Source of the DNA: Cellvibrionaceae bacterium AOL6
Lineage (GTDB): Bacteria; Pseudomonadota; Gammaproteobacteria; Pseudomonadales; Cellvibrionaceae
NCBI GenBank assembly: GCA_003265435.1
Contig: NOXC01000004.1
Coordinates: 124,001-188,000, forward strand
Length of the DNA: 64,000 bases
Direction: 5' to 3'
Shown here: piece by piece, positions 47,163-57,323 of the stretch
How positions within the stretch are numbered: the stretch's first letter is position 1
Layout: every line of letters begins with the position of its first letter
Position numbers and translations under genes: made by a program
Notes under the pieces: model-generated
What the model saw: the letters and a program-made list of their open reading frames with translations, nothing else
Database searches by the model: none
Told to the model about the DNA's origin: nothing

Positions 47163-48251
47163 ATGTCGGCCGCTCGACTCACTGTATTGCTGATAGGGTT
47201 TGCCCTTTGCGCCTCTCCTGCCTCAAGCGCTGCCACCACACCGAGCTGGCTGGAAGTCGTCAGACAGACGCCCTACTCTCACACTAAAGGCCTCTATGAC
47301 AACCTTGCAGCAATTCGACGCTGGGTATTAATGAGTACAGGCTACTGTGATACCCCTGATCGACATCTCCTATTTAATACGCGCGGCCGCTACCTCGGCT
47401 GGATGAGCAATGCTGATAGCAGCGCAGACACTCAGGAAAAGCTGAACGCCCTTCGTCAACGCCTATACGACACTGAGCGGGTGAGCACCTGGGTGGCTGG
47501 GGGCGCAGACAGTACAGGCTACCCCTTCGCCTTGAGCTGCAATCAACCCCATGTGGATATTGAACAGGCCATTGCGCGCGTGCTAGGAGAAGAGGACAAG
47601 CTCTGGGGCACTTGGGATGGCATGCGCATTGGCAGCCCGGAGGCGCCTGTACCGCTGGCTGAAGTGGTCAATTACGTCTTTGACCACAAAACACGACAAC
47701 TCAATTTCGAAGCCTCAAGAGCCGTCAAGGAAGTGTTTTTTGGTCAGATTATTATCGAAAGCGGGGCTCGAAAATTCAGTGCATCGAACGCGAAAGCCCT
47801 CGGCCTGCTGCAATTGCGACCTGAGGTCCTGAAAAACTGCGATCTCGCACCTGAGTTTCACTTACACCGTATGGCACAAATTGATTGCGCTGTACGCCTG
47901 TACATCATAAATGACCGAAACCTGCGCCCGGCGTTCGATCAGCGCTTTGAGCACTTGAGCGAAGACAAACGCGAACGGCTCTATGCCCTCTTACTCGTGC
48001 AAACCTTTCACGGCGGTATCGGCCGAATGCTGTCGTTGCTCGGTGAGGATACCGAAGGCAAAGCCTCGCGCTTTTACGCTGAACATGAGAGTATGTTCAG
48101 CGCTGAAGATATAGCCTTGGGTATGATTTTTCATAACATGGGCAGAAACCAGTTTGGCTTGGCTTCACTCTATTATCTGGTAGATGTGCATTTGGCGGCC
48201 GAAGCGCTTTGTCACAATAGTCCGGTACTCTGTGCCCCAGCGATTCAATAA
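47163..48251 (+). CDS. Divergent lytic-transglycosylase-like exported protein
   Basis: A 362-residue protein with a signal peptide (AARLTVLLIGFALCASPASSA). Around residue 200 it shows GQIIIESGARKFSASNAKAL followed by GLLQLRPEVL, which mirrors the SLT pattern (catalytic Glu in ES, then SxxGAxGLMQLxP). Later parts (MAQIDCAVRLYIINDRN, LLLVQTFHGGIGRM) take the place of the usual YNAG motif, which is absent. It may therefore be a distant or altered transglycosylase. The ATG at 47163 was chosen because AAGGAG lies seven bases upstream; the ATG at 47157 would be too close. Confidence 0.7.
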   Translation: MSAARLTVLLIGFALCASPASSAATTPSWLEVVRQTPYSHTKGLYDNLAAIRRWVLMSTGYCDTPDRHLLFNTRGRYLGWMSNADSSADTQEKLNALRQRLYDTERVSTWVAGGADSTGYPFALSCNQPHVDIEQAIARVLGEEDKLWGTWDGMRIGSPEAPVPLAEVVNYVFDHKTRQLNFEASRAVKEVFFGQIIIESGARKFSASNAKALGLLQLRPEVLKNCDLAPEFHLHRMAQIDCAVRLYIINDRNLRPAFDQRFEHLSEDKRERLYALLLVQTFHGGIGRMLSLLGEDTEGKASRFYAEHESMFSAEDIALGMIFHNMGRNQFGLASLYYLVDVHLAAEALCHNSPVLCAPAIQ

Positions 48252-48275
48252 CGACTGACCGACAGGGATAGAACA

Positions 48276-48791
48276 ATGTCAAATATCATGCATAAAATTG
48301 GACATGAAATAAAAGCCATCATTCCTCCGACAATCTTCTTTTTCTTTGCCTTCCAACTTATCGCCTTCACGCAATCTCTGATGCTCGAGCAGTATGGGAT
48401 CAAATTCAGTGCGTTTCTCAACGCAACGATCGGCGCGCTCGTCGTCGCCAAAGTGGTGCTGATTGCCGACCTGTTTCCATTCGTGAACAAATTTCCCCAC
48501 AAGCCACTGATATATAACGTGGTCTGGAAAACGATCATTTACTTTATTGCGTCGCTGTTAGTGCGCTACATCGAACAACTCTTCCATTTCTGGGGGGCGC
48601 ACCCTTCTCTTGGCGCTGCCACAACGGCCATGTTTGGCGAAATCATCTGGCCTCACTTCTGGGCGGTGCAACTGTGGCTGATCGTACTGTTTCTCGCGTT
48701 CTGTACCTTGAGGGAGCTAGTTCGGGCCCTCGGCAAACAGAAAATTAAGGCGCTGTTTTTTGGGCCGATTGAAGAAGTGGCCGAGCACTGA
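48276..48791 (+). CDS. Unknown four-helix membrane protein
   Basis: A 171-residue protein with four predicted transmembrane helices (near 17-32, 45-70, 85-102 and 125-145) and a charged, conserved-looking C-terminus (LGKQKIKALFFGPIEEVAEH). The N-terminus MSNIMHKIGHEIKAIIPPT is amphipathic. No family was recognised with certainty. It follows the transglycosylase-like gene by 24 bp on the same strand and may be co-transcribed. Confidence 0.62.
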   Translation: MSNIMHKIGHEIKAIIPPTIFFFFAFQLIAFTQSLMLEQYGIKFSAFLNATIGALVVAKVVLIADLFPFVNKFPHKPLIYNVVWKTIIYFIASLLVRYIEQLFHFWGAHPSLGAATTAMFGEIIWPHFWAVQLWLIVLFLAFCTLRELVRALGKQKIKALFFGPIEEVAEH

Positions 48792-48815
48792 GCTCGCGCC
48801 ACTTATTGATCGCCT

Positions 48816-50039
48816 TTACACAGTCAGGATCTGGTGGAATGGCCCCCGAATCTCGTAAGTGATACCAAAGCCATTCCCGCCACCAAACAGCGCAGACCCG
48901 CGCTGGGAGCTGAAATAGAGCCGATCACCATCGGGGTTAAAGGCAGGGCCGGTAATCTCTGAATCATCTTGCCCAACCACTTGCAGCAAGGGTGCCACCT
49001 CACCATTCGCGTCGATCACACAAATCTGCATGTCACCGCCGTCTTCTGCCACCAACAAATCCCCGCCCGAGGACGCGGTGATATTATCGACGCCGGTCAA
49101 AATGGGGTTCGAAGCGGTGGACGCGTCATAGACAATCTCGATGGTTTCCAGCACGGGATCATAGCGCCAAACCCGGTTGTCACCCTTGGTGGTAAAATAG
49201 ATCGCGCCGTTTGTATACCATATCCCTTCGCCACCACGGAACGCCGTACTGGCGGGCACTTGTTCGCGCGTGGGCGTTTCAAAGAGGCTCGGGTTCGGTT
49301 CGGGGACATCGTGCCAAGTCACAGCACCAGCTTCATCGACTTCGGCAACCTGTAAGTGACCGCTGTCGAGGTTCAATTGCCCCTGTGCATTAACGCCATC
49401 AGGCAGATAACGATAGAAACGCCCATCCGATTCGTCTTCGGTTAGAAAGAGTTGACCGAGCGTGGGATCGACCGCGGCGGCTTCGTGCTTAAAATACCCC
49501 AAGGCCGGGCGCACAATCGCCTCTTTCTCGCCATAGGGGTCACACTCGAACACCCGTCCAAAATCGATCTCCTCGCAGGACAACCAAGTACCCCAAGGCG
49601 TTGCACCACCCGCACAATTGGTATTGGTGCCACCGAGAATACGATACGCATCGATAATCTGCCCACTGGAAGAAAACCGAACTGCTGACGCACCTCCGCC
49701 GAGAAAGCTTAAAGTCTCGCTATTGGAAACATATATCCAACCACCATCATCCGTCGGGTAAGTTGCGCCTCCATCGGGATAACTGTGCCAGCGGTACGAG
49801 GTGCGGCTCCAGAAGCTACGACGCAATCGCATGCCTGCAGACGCGATAACTCGAGAACTAAAACCCGCGGGTAAGCGAATGCCATTGCTATCAGGGCTTT
49901 CGAGTACACCGATACTTGCCACGGACTGCGCCGTGAGTGGACGACTGATTGAAAGGAGATTCGGTCCCAGCGCCAGCGCTGCGAGCCCCACGCCACCTTG
50001 TTTCAATGCTTTACGTCGCGAAATATTGCTATCGTTCAT
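48816..50039 (-). CDS. Tat-exported PhoX-like (DUF839) protein
   Basis: A 407-residue protein with a twin-arginine signal (SRRKALKQGGVGLAALALG) and a six-bladed-propeller look with repeated short blades. It has PhoX/DUF839 features: FKHEAAAVDPTLGQLFLTED, FYRYLPDG, GGEGIWYTNGAIYFTTKG and GDNRVWRYDP. True PhoX alkaline phosphatases are about 650 residues, so this is a short relative; phosphatase activity is not assured. The likely place is the periplasm or cell surface. It is divergent from the histidine kinase gene. Confidence 0.85.
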   Translation of the reverse strand: MNDSNISRRKALKQGGVGLAALALGPNLLSISRPLTAQSVASIGVLESPDSNGIRLPAGFSSRVIASAGMRLRRSFWSRTSYRWHSYPDGGATYPTDDGGWIYVSNSETLSFLGGGASAVRFSSSGQIIDAYRILGGTNTNCAGGATPWGTWLSCEEIDFGRVFECDPYGEKEAIVRPALGYFKHEAAAVDPTLGQLFLTEDESDGRFYRYLPDGVNAQGQLNLDSGHLQVAEVDEAGAVTWHDVPEPNPSLFETPTREQVPASTAFRGGEGIWYTNGAIYFTTKGDNRVWRYDPVLETIEIVYDASTASNPILTGVDNITASSGGDLLVAEDGGDMQICVIDANGEVAPLLQVVGQDDSEITGPAFNPDGDRLYFSSQRGSALFGGGNGFGITYEIRGPFHQILTV

Positions 50040-50248
50040 CTCATTCTCCCTTTATTGATTATACAAAGCCTCTGTTCGATACCACACACATGAGCCTAAT
50101 TTTTCTGTATGACAACGACGTGGGCATTTGATGACAACAGACCGGCGGCACAACCAAAGAAGTACGCACCCAGGGCAAAAAGAAGAACTCGAAAAACCCC
50201 CTCCTAATGGTCTACGCTACACATGTGGTCAGCAAAGGAATAAAGAAC

Positions 50249-51490
50249 ATGCTTCACGATTACCCCGCTTTCGTGCCAGACAACGAATTTATCTCGATGC
50301 ACGCCAGCCAGAGCGAGGACCAGCTATCTGCAGCCATGCTTGCCAATTTGAAGCAGGTGTTTCGGATGACAACCAAGCATTATGCGGAACTGGATCAGCT
50401 CGTGGCCGCGACCCTGGATGCCGGCATTCAGATTTTCGACCTAGAAACCGGTATTGTTAGCCGCATAGAAGGTGATCAATATACCGTGTTAGATGTGGTC
50501 AGCCCGCTCGAGGTCATCGAGCGCGGAAGCGTGTTTGAACTCGAAGGCACCTATTGCAACGAAGTTTTCTGCAGTGGGCGCGTACTCGGCTTCCCTGTCG
50601 TAGGAAACCTTCCCTATATGCAAGATCACCCCGTCTACCAGAACCTCAAGCTCGAGGCCTACCTCTCTGCCCCGATTTGGATCGATGGTGTCATCTACGG
50701 CACCTTGAACTTTTCTTCGCGTCAACCTCGTCACCACGGCTTTTCAGAGCATGAGCGCGATCTGATTACACTCATGGCCGAGGCCATCGCCAACTTTGTT
50801 CTGATTCGAGACCGCGAAAACAAACTGCAGGAAGCCAACAAAAACCTTAAAAAGTTTGTGGGCTTTGTGGCTCATGATCTGCGCAACCCCATCGGCGGCA
50901 TTTCATCGTTCGCGGCACTGGCCAGCGCCCCCAAGGTGGCCGAAGAGCGCCGCAACCTCGCTCTGAAGCGCATCAGTACCTTGTCCAATACCGCGCTTGA
51001 GCTCGTGCATTCAGTCCTCGAACTTTCCGCTCTGGGAGCAGGAAAGATTACCCCAAGTATGGACACCCTAAGGCTGAGAGATTGCATCGCCGAAGCCATC
51101 AGCGCAACGGAGGAACTCGCGAGCTCTAAATCTATGACCATCGCCTATACAGAGTTTGAGTCGGATACGGTGATGGCTGACCCAACGCTGTTAAAACAAG
51201 TGTTGATAAACCTCTTGATGAACGCCATCAAATATTCACCCAAAGAATCACGCATCCAGGTCACCCATAGCGTCGAGCAAAATGCCATTTCGACCAGCAT
51301 CAAAAATTCTACCCAACATGCAACGGCCGATGAGACGATAGCGGACAGATATAAGTCGGTTGGTTTCGGGCTCGATATCGCGAGTGAGATCCTCAGTGCT
51401 CACGCGAGTGAACTCATGATTGAGGAAAGCGAGCTTCAATATTGCGCCTCATTCCAGCTTCCTGCCGCTGTAAATCGTTCGAATACATAA
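50249..51490 (+). CDS. GAF-domain histidine kinase with atypical ATPase domain
   Basis: A 413-residue cytoplasmic sensor kinase. A GAF domain covers about 45-190 (EGTYCNEVFCSG, APIWIDGVIYGTLNFSS), the dimerisation/phosphorylation helix has His209 in VAHDLRNPIGGISS, and a HATPase domain follows. Its N-box is intact (LLKQVLINLLMNAIKYSP), but the usual DxGxG motif and much of the ATP lid are missing: after SIKNSTQHATADETIADRY it reaches the G2-like VGFGLDIASEIL directly. No response regulator is adjacent. The ATG at 50249 was chosen because AAAGGAA lies eight bases before it; an in-frame ATG lies at 50207. Confidence 0.88.
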   Translation: MLHDYPAFVPDNEFISMHASQSEDQLSAAMLANLKQVFRMTTKHYAELDQLVAATLDAGIQIFDLETGIVSRIEGDQYTVLDVVSPLEVIERGSVFELEGTYCNEVFCSGRVLGFPVVGNLPYMQDHPVYQNLKLEAYLSAPIWIDGVIYGTLNFSSRQPRHHGFSEHERDLITLMAEAIANFVLIRDRENKLQEANKNLKKFVGFVAHDLRNPIGGISSFAALASAPKVAEERRNLALKRISTLSNTALELVHSVLELSALGAGKITPSMDTLRLRDCIAEAISATEELASSKSMTIAYTEFESDTVMADPTLLKQVLINLLMNAIKYSPKESRIQVTHSVEQNAISTSIKNSTQHATADETIADRYKSVGFGLDIASEILSAHASELMIEESELQYCASFQLPAAVNRSNT

Positions 51491-51517
51491 CGACGAGCGC
51501 ATATTATTCGCGCGCAC

Positions 51518-51546
51518 AAAAAAGCCCGCAAACTGCGGGCTTTTTT
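51518..51546. terminator. Bidirectional terminator
   Basis: Stem GCCCGCA / TGCGGGC with a 3-nt loop, flanked by A-run and T6. It would end both the plus-strand histidine kinase transcript and the minus-strand tRNA-Pro transcript. Confidence 0.9.
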
Positions 51547-51558
51547 GGGTATAGGACT

Positions 51559-51635
51559 TGGTCGGAGCGGCGGGATTTGAACCCACGACCACCACACCCC
51601 CAGTGTGGTGCGCTACCAGGCTGCGCTACGCTCCG
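51559..51635 (-). tRNA. tRNA-Pro (GGG)
   Basis: A 77-nt tRNA with acceptor CGGAGCG / CGCTCCG, discriminator A and encoded CCA. The anticodon stem CCACA / TGTGG holds loop CTGGGGG, so the anticodon is GGG. The T-loop GGTTCAAATCC is standard. It follows the merR gene, as in Pseudomonas. Confidence 0.97.
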
Positions 51636-51658
51636 ATGATCTCAAAAAGAGATGCGCC

Positions 51659-51686
51659 ATATTACTGATTGAAGACACAAATGCAA
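51659..51686 (-). promoter_or_regulatory. Sigma-70 promoter of tRNA-Pro
   Basis: TTGCAT at 51681-51686, a 16-bp spacer, and TAATAT at 51659-51664, about 24 bp before the tRNA 5' end. Confidence 0.7.
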
Positions 51687-51704
51687 GTAAATGACTGAAA
51701 TTAT

Positions 51705-52061
51705 TTAGCTTTTCAGAACCTCTAACACGTCTTCAAGATCGGCAATCATCTTGGTCAGAAGCTGCTTGTCGCTCGCCTCTTCCCCGCCTTCTGCGTCGCT
51801 TTGCATCTGCAAACGCGCACCACCAATGGTGTAGCCCTGATCGTAGAGCAAGGCGCGAATTTGGCGGATAGTCAACACATCGTCGCGCTGATAATAGCGG
51901 CGATTTCCGCGTCGCTTAACAGGTTTAAGCTGCGGGAACTCTTGCTCCCAATAGCGAAGCACATGGGGTTTTACTGAGCAGAGTTCACTGACCTCACCGA
52001 TCGTGAAGTAGCGCTTGCCAGGAATCGGCGGCAACTCGTCGTTATGACTGGGTTCCAGCAT
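51705..52061 (-). CDS. MerR-family regulator adjacent to ihfA
   Basis: A 118-residue regulator with a MerR winged-helix at about 17-85 ([20 protein letters not shown], then [21 protein letters not shown]) and a C-terminal coiled coil. There are no conserved metal-binding cysteines in the tail, so it is not a mercury sensor. This gene follows ihfA in many Pseudomonas relatives. It overlaps the ihfA 3' end by 20 bp. Confidence 0.92.
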   Translation of the reverse strand: MLEPSHNDELPPIPGKRYFTIGEVSELCSVKPHVLRYWEQEFPQLKPVKRRGNRRYYQRDDVLTIRQIRALLYDQGYTIGGARLQMQSDAEGGEEASDKQLLTKMIADLEDVLEVLKS

Positions 52062-52368
52062 AAGCTTCTACTCGTACCTTCAGTTTTTGTCCCGGGCGGA
52101 ATGTCACCACCCTGCGGGCTGTAATGGGGATTTCCTCTCCGGTCTTTGGATTGCGACCGGGGCGCTCTTTCTTTTCGCGCAGCTCAAAGTTGCCAAACCC
52201 AGAGAGTTTGACCTGCTCGTTGTCTTCCAACGAATCACGTATCTCGTTGAAAAACAGCTCGACCAATTCTTTGGCTTCACGCTTGTTAAACCCAAGCTCT
52301 TCGTAGAGTCGCTCGGCCAGATCGGCCTTAGTGAGCGACTCGGTAACCTGGTTATCGGAGAGTGGCAT
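52042..52368 (-). CDS. ihfA: Integration host factor alpha subunit
   Basis: A 108-residue DNA-bending protein, half of the IHF heterodimer. The signature [20 protein letters not shown] and the arm [20 protein letters not shown] are complete. The N-terminus ([19 protein letters not shown]) is about nine residues longer than E. coli IhfA; AGAGGAC precedes the ATG, supporting this start. It overlaps pheT by 17 bp and merR by 20 bp, so translation is probably coupled. Confidence 0.96.
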   Translation of the reverse strand: MPLSDNQVTESLTKADLAERLYEELGFNKREAKELVELFFNEIRDSLEDNEQVKLSGFGNFELREKKERPGRNPKTGEEIPITARRVVTFRPGQKLKVRVEAYAGTQS

Positions 52369-54727
52369 CGAAGTCCTCTTTTAACCTGACAATCACTGAT
52401 TCTACAGCGGCATTGACCTCATCTTCGTTAAGAGTGCGTGATGAATGCTGAAACGTCAAGTGGAAGGCAATGCTTTTTCGTTGAGAATCAATACCTTCCC
52501 CGATATATATATCAAAAACCTTTAACTGCTTCAGGTTTTCACCTGCCGCAGTCTTAATCGCGTCCTGCATCGCCGCTGCCGGTGTATCCATTGCGACGAG
52601 GAAAGCGAGGTCTCGCTCGACTTCCGGATGACGCGAAATGGCAGTGTATGCAGGTACCTCTGCTTTGAGCACCGCGGCGAGCTCAAGTTCAAAAACAAAG
52701 GCCGCTTTTTTAATGCCCAACGCTTTTGCCAACTGCGGATGCACAGCACCTATCAAGCCAATTTCCGTGCCATCGAGCAACACCTTAGCGCTTTGACCGG
52801 GGTGCAAGTAGGCGGCATCCGTTTGCGCTTCGAAGCGAAGCTCGCCAGCAGAGTCGGCTAGCAGCGCTTCCAGGTCGCCCTTGATATCGTAGAAATCGAC
52901 ACTGCGCTTTTCCATCTGCCAGTGTTTGTCGTCGGCGTCGCCGTAGATCAACCCTGCGAAGGTATCGCGCTGCTTCAGTTCCGGGCCTCTGCAGTCAAAC
53001 CGCAAACCGCGTTCAAAAATCCGCACACGGCTGTGCTGACGCTTGATGTTCCCTGAGAGCGTGCTGAGCAGGCCAGGGACCAGGCTGGTGCGCATCACAC
53101 TCATGTCACTACTGAGTGGATTGAGCAGTGACACCGCTGCGGCATCACCAAAACAGTTCTGATGCAGCTTGGGGTCGACGAAACTGTAGTTAATGACCTC
53201 GCGATACCCACGCGCAATCAAGGTGTTGTACAAACCAGTCAGTCCTCGCTCGGATTCCGACTCATTCGGCAGAAATTGCGGAATCTGTGGCGTACTTGTC
53301 GGCAGGCGGTTGTACCCGTAGATACGCGCCAATTCTTCGAGCAGATCGGCCTCAATGCGGATATCAAATCGATAGCTCGGCACCTGAAATTGCCAGCCTT
53401 CCGAGTCTTCTTCGCTGAGAACTAGTCCGAGGCGCGTCAGAATATCCACCACATCACTGTCGGGAATCGCGAAGCCCAGTCGCTTTTCAATCTGCGCTTT
53501 TCGCAATCGTACCGGTGCTACGTCGGGCAGGTGTGCCGCGTTGGTTTGCTCTATCACCGGACCCGCGCTTCCGCCAGCCAACTCAAGGATCAACGAGGTG
53601 GCTCGCTCCATCGCCAGTGCAGCCAGCTCAAAATCCACCCCGCGCTCAAAACGGTGCGAGGAATCGGTATGCAAACCGTAATGACGCGCTTTTCCGGCAA
53701 TGGCGATCGGGTCAAAGAACGCAGATTCAAGGAAGATCGCACTGGTCGCCCCAGAGACAGCCGATTCCGCTCCCCCCATGACACCCGCAATGGCCAGCGC
53801 GCCTTGCTCATCGGCAATGACCAAGGTCTCACTATTCAATTCCGCTTTCTGGTCATTCAGGAGTTCGAGCGTTTCGCCTTGCTTTGCCCAGCGGACTTGA
53901 ATACCGCCACTCAACTTCGCCAGGTCGAACGCGTGCATCGGCTGGCCAAGTTCAAGCAACACATAATTGGTGACGTCCACGATGACATCAATGGGGCGAA
54001 CATCGCTGCGACGCAGCTTCTCCTGCAGCCACAACGGTGAAGGCCGACTCACGTCGACGCCCTCGATAACGCGACCCAGATAACGAGGACAGCCCTCGGG
54101 TGCGTCCACTTTTACGGGGAAAGTCGATTCTGACGTCGCTGCGACGGCCTGTACATCCGGCTCGGTGACATCAACGCGATTGAGTACGCCGACTTCACGT
54201 GCGAGGCCGCGCAAACTCAGACAGTCACTGCGGTTTGGCGTGAGGTCAACTTCAATTACTTGATCGTCCAGTTGCAGGTACTCACGCAAATCAGAGCCAA
54301 CCGGCGCATCGAGCGGCAACTCCCACAGGCCATCATCATCGTCCCCGGCCTGCAGTTCGGTCTGGGCGCACAGCATGCCAAATGACTCGACGCCGCGCAG
54401 TTTGGCTTTCTTGATTTTGAAGTCACCCGGCAGCTTAGCGCCGACGGTAGCAAACGGGACCTTGATGCCGGCACGCGCATTTGGCGCGCCGCAGACGACC
54501 TGAAAGGTTTCGCCATCGGCACCCGCAACGGTGCATACGCGCAATTTGTCTGCATCGGGATGCTGTTCTGCAGCGAGGATTTCCCCGACGATCACGCCGC
54601 TAAAGGCGCCCGCGACCGCTTCGATGCCATCCACTTCGAGCCCCGCCATGGTCAATTGTTCGGCGAGCGCTTTCGTATCGACTTGAGGCTGCACCCATTC
54701 CCGCAACCAGGATTCACTGAATTTCAT
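52352..54727 (-). CDS. pheT: Phenylalanyl-tRNA synthetase beta subunit
   Basis: A 791-residue beta chain of the (alpha-beta)2 enzyme. It has the EMAP-like tRNA-binding domain near 40-150 ([20 protein letters not shown]), B3/B4 editing domain, B5, and a C-terminal FDX-ACB domain ([20 protein letters not shown]). The order follows the family and the start [14 protein letters not shown] is standard. It follows pheS by 39 bp and overlaps ihfA. Confidence 0.97.
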   Translation of the reverse strand: MKFSESWLREWVQPQVDTKALAEQLTMAGLEVDGIEAVAGAFSGVIVGEILAAEQHPDADKLRVCTVAGADGETFQVVCGAPNARAGIKVPFATVGAKLPGDFKIKKAKLRGVESFGMLCAQTELQAGDDDDGLWELPLDAPVGSDLREYLQLDDQVIEVDLTPNRSDCLSLRGLAREVGVLNRVDVTEPDVQAVAATSESTFPVKVDAPEGCPRYLGRVIEGVDVSRPSPLWLQEKLRRSDVRPIDVIVDVTNYVLLELGQPMHAFDLAKLSGGIQVRWAKQGETLELLNDQKAELNSETLVIADEQGALAIAGVMGGAESAVSGATSAIFLESAFFDPIAIAGKARHYGLHTDSSHRFERGVDFELAALAMERATSLILELAGGSAGPVIEQTNAAHLPDVAPVRLRKAQIEKRLGFAIPDSDVVDILTRLGLVLSEEDSEGWQFQVPSYRFDIRIEADLLEELARIYGYNRLPTSTPQIPQFLPNESESERGLTGLYNTLIARGYREVINYSFVDPKLHQNCFGDAAAVSLLNPLSSDMSVMRTSLVPGLLSTLSGNIKRQHSRVRIFERGLRFDCRGPELKQRDTFAGLIYGDADDKHWQMEKRSVDFYDIKGDLEALLADSAGELRFEAQTDAAYLHPGQSAKVLLDGTEIGLIGAVHPQLAKALGIKKAAFVFELELAAVLKAEVPAYTAISRHPEVERDLAFLVAMDTPAAAMQDAIKTAAGENLKQLKVFDIYIGEGIDSQRKSIAFHLTFQHSSRTLNEDEVNAAVESVIVRLKEDFDATLR

Positions 54728-54766
54728 GTCTACTTCACTGTTTGAATTTGTTGGTAAGGGCCAGGC

Positions 54767-55825
<1,059 letters not shown>

Positions 55826-55880
55826 TTAAACCGCTTGTTTTTTCTACGGTTTTTTCCGAATTCTGCCCCCAACGGGCAAA

Positions 55881-55914
55881 AAAAAGGGGAAGCGCCGAAG
55901 CCCTTCCCCTTTTT
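55881..55914 (-). terminator. Terminator after rplT
   Basis: A 12-bp stem AAAAAGGGGAAG / CTTCCCCTTTTT with a 10-nt loop. Read on the minus strand it is followed by further Ts, so it should act as a Rho-independent terminator or attenuator before pheST. Confidence 0.85.
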
Positions 55915-55933
55915 CAGCAAGTAGCCTCTCTGC

Positions 55934-56293
55934 TTACGCAGCGATGGCTTCTTTCGCCTTGCCAACAATCGCTGCAAACGCAGCTTTGTCGTGCACCGCG
56001 ATATCGGCCAGGACGCGACGGTCCAGAGCGATACCTGCCTTTTTCAGGCCAGCGATCAGGCGGCTGTAGCTGATGCCTTCGCTACGCGCTTGTGCATTAA
56101 TACGCGTGATCCACAGAGCGCGGAAGTTACGCTTTTTAACGCGACGGTCGCGATAAGCATATTGACCTGCTTTGATGACAGCTTGCTTGGCTACGCGAAA
56201 TACGCGTGAACGTGCTCCGTAGTAACCTTTGGCAGCCTTAAGAACTTTCTTGTGTCGACGGCGTGCAACGACGCCTCGTTTTACTCGAGCCAT
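55934..56293 (-). CDS. rplT: 50S ribosomal protein L20
   Basis: 119 residues, standard length. The basic N-terminus [20 protein letters not shown] and the motif [15 protein letters not shown] identify it. L20 in many bacteria represses its own operon by binding the rpmI leader; a structured leader is present upstream of rpmI. Confidence 0.98.
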   Translation of the reverse strand: MARVKRGVVARRRHKKVLKAAKGYYGARSRVFRVAKQAVIKAGQYAYRDRRVKKRNFRALWITRINAQARSEGISYSRLIAGLKKAGIALDRRVLADIAVHDKAAFAAIVGKAKEAIAA

Positions 56294-56324
56294 GGTATAT
56301 CCTCGTTAATCTGGTTACCGGAAA

Positions 56325-56519
56325 TTAAATTTCACGCAGCATACGCTTTACTGCAGGTACATCGCGCTCGTTAACGAGGCTGGTACCACGCAGCTGACGC
56401 TTACGCTTGGTGGTCATCTTAGTGAGGATATGGCTTTTGTAAGCGGACTTGCGCTTAAGGCCATTTGCTGTCTTTTTGAAGCGCTTGGCGGCGCCACTGT
56501 GTACTTTAGCTTTTGCCAT
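56325..56519 (-). CDS. rpmI: 50S ribosomal protein L35
   Basis: 64 residues: [20 protein letters not shown] and [20 protein letters not shown] are family typical. It follows infC and precedes rplT by 31 bp. Confidence 0.98.
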   Translation of the reverse strand: MAKAKVHSGAAKRFKKTANGLKRKSAYKSHILTKMTTKRKRQLRGTSLVNERDVPAVKRMLREI

Positions 56520-56693
56520 GATATTAACTCCAACGTGTCATCATGTTGAGAATTGAGTCCCCTCAGGCAGCTAAAAGCCCGGCGACCCACGAAAGCGAGC
56601 GAACCCGCTTCTGCCCTGTTTGACGGAGGCCGAAACCTTCGCCCGTGCAGCCGGGCAGAGACTGCATGTCTGTTACATCACGCGAATAGCGTG
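56520..56693 (-). promoter_or_regulatory. infC-rpmI leader, possible L20 translational operator
   Basis: A 174-bp non-coding gap that is unusually long for this packed operon. It is GC-rich with several inverted segments, for example GCCCGGCTGCACGGGC on the minus strand. In E. coli the L20 operator lies in this position. I did not fold it, so this is inference from position. Confidence 0.4.
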
Positions 56694-57236
56694 TTACTTC
56701 TTCTTGCGCGGTGCCAGCACCATAATGAGCTGACGACCTTCCATTTTTGGATACTGTTCCACGGTGGCGAGCTCTTCGAGATCATTCTCGATGCGCTTCA
56801 TCATTTCCATGCCCAGCTCCTGGTGCGCCATTTCACGGCCGCGATAGCGCAGCGAGACTTTGGCCTTGTCACCGTGTTCGATAAACCGGGTAATCGCACG
56901 CAGTTTGATCTGGTAATCCCCTTCTTCAGTACCGGGGCGAAACTTCATTTCCTTGATCTGTTGCTGCTTCTGCTTCTTGCGAGCGGCGGCTTTTGCCTTC
57001 TTCTGTTCGAAGAGGTGCTTGCCGTAGTCCATGATTTTGCAGACCACAGGGTCTGCGTCTGCAGCCATCGCTACCAGATCCATGCTCTGTGAACGGGCTG
57101 CCTGCAGCGCTTCATCCAATGGGACGATGCCCATTTGCGAGCCATCGGCGCCGATCAAGCGTACTTCATTGGCACGAATCTGATCGTTGATGGCTGGTTT
57201 TTTTGAGTTTCCTTTAGCGTTACTGCGATTGTTAAT
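56694..57236 (-). CDS. infC: Translation initiation factor IF-3 (AUU start)
   Basis: A 180-residue factor, exactly the E. coli length when read from ATT at 57236, which has GGAG nine bases upstream. The sequence then runs [20 protein letters not shown] and joins [18 protein letters not shown], the family N-terminus. A later ATG at 57158 would remove 26 conserved residues. The rare AUU start is known in enteric infC, where IF-3 represses its own translation by rejecting that codon, so the same control is expected. The C-terminal domain ([19 protein letters not shown], then MVLAPRKKK) is complete. Confidence 0.95.
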   Translation of the reverse strand: MNNRSNAKGNSKKPAINDQIRANEVRLIGADGSQMGIVPLDEALQAARSQSMDLVAMAADADPVVCKIMDYGKHLFEQKKAKAAARKKQKQQQIKEMKFRPGTEEGDYQIKLRAITRFIEHGDKAKVSLRYRGREMAHQELGMEMMKRIENDLEELATVEQYPKMEGRQLIMVLAPRKKK

Positions 57237-57279
57237 TGTGTTTATCTCCGAAATTAATCTTTTCTTACCGAATAACCCA

Positions 57280-57303
57280 AAAAAGCCGCACAGGCGGCTT
57301 TTT
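57280..57303 (-). terminator. Terminator between thrS and infC
   Basis: Stem AAAAAGCCGC / GCGGCTTTTT with a 4-nt loop, 20 bp after the thrS stop and 44 bp before the infC start codon. The stem symmetry lets it act on both strands. infC must be reached by readthrough or by an internal promoter in thrS, as in E. coli. Confidence 0.8.
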
Positions 57304-57323
57304 CTGAAGCAGAAGGGGGATGT

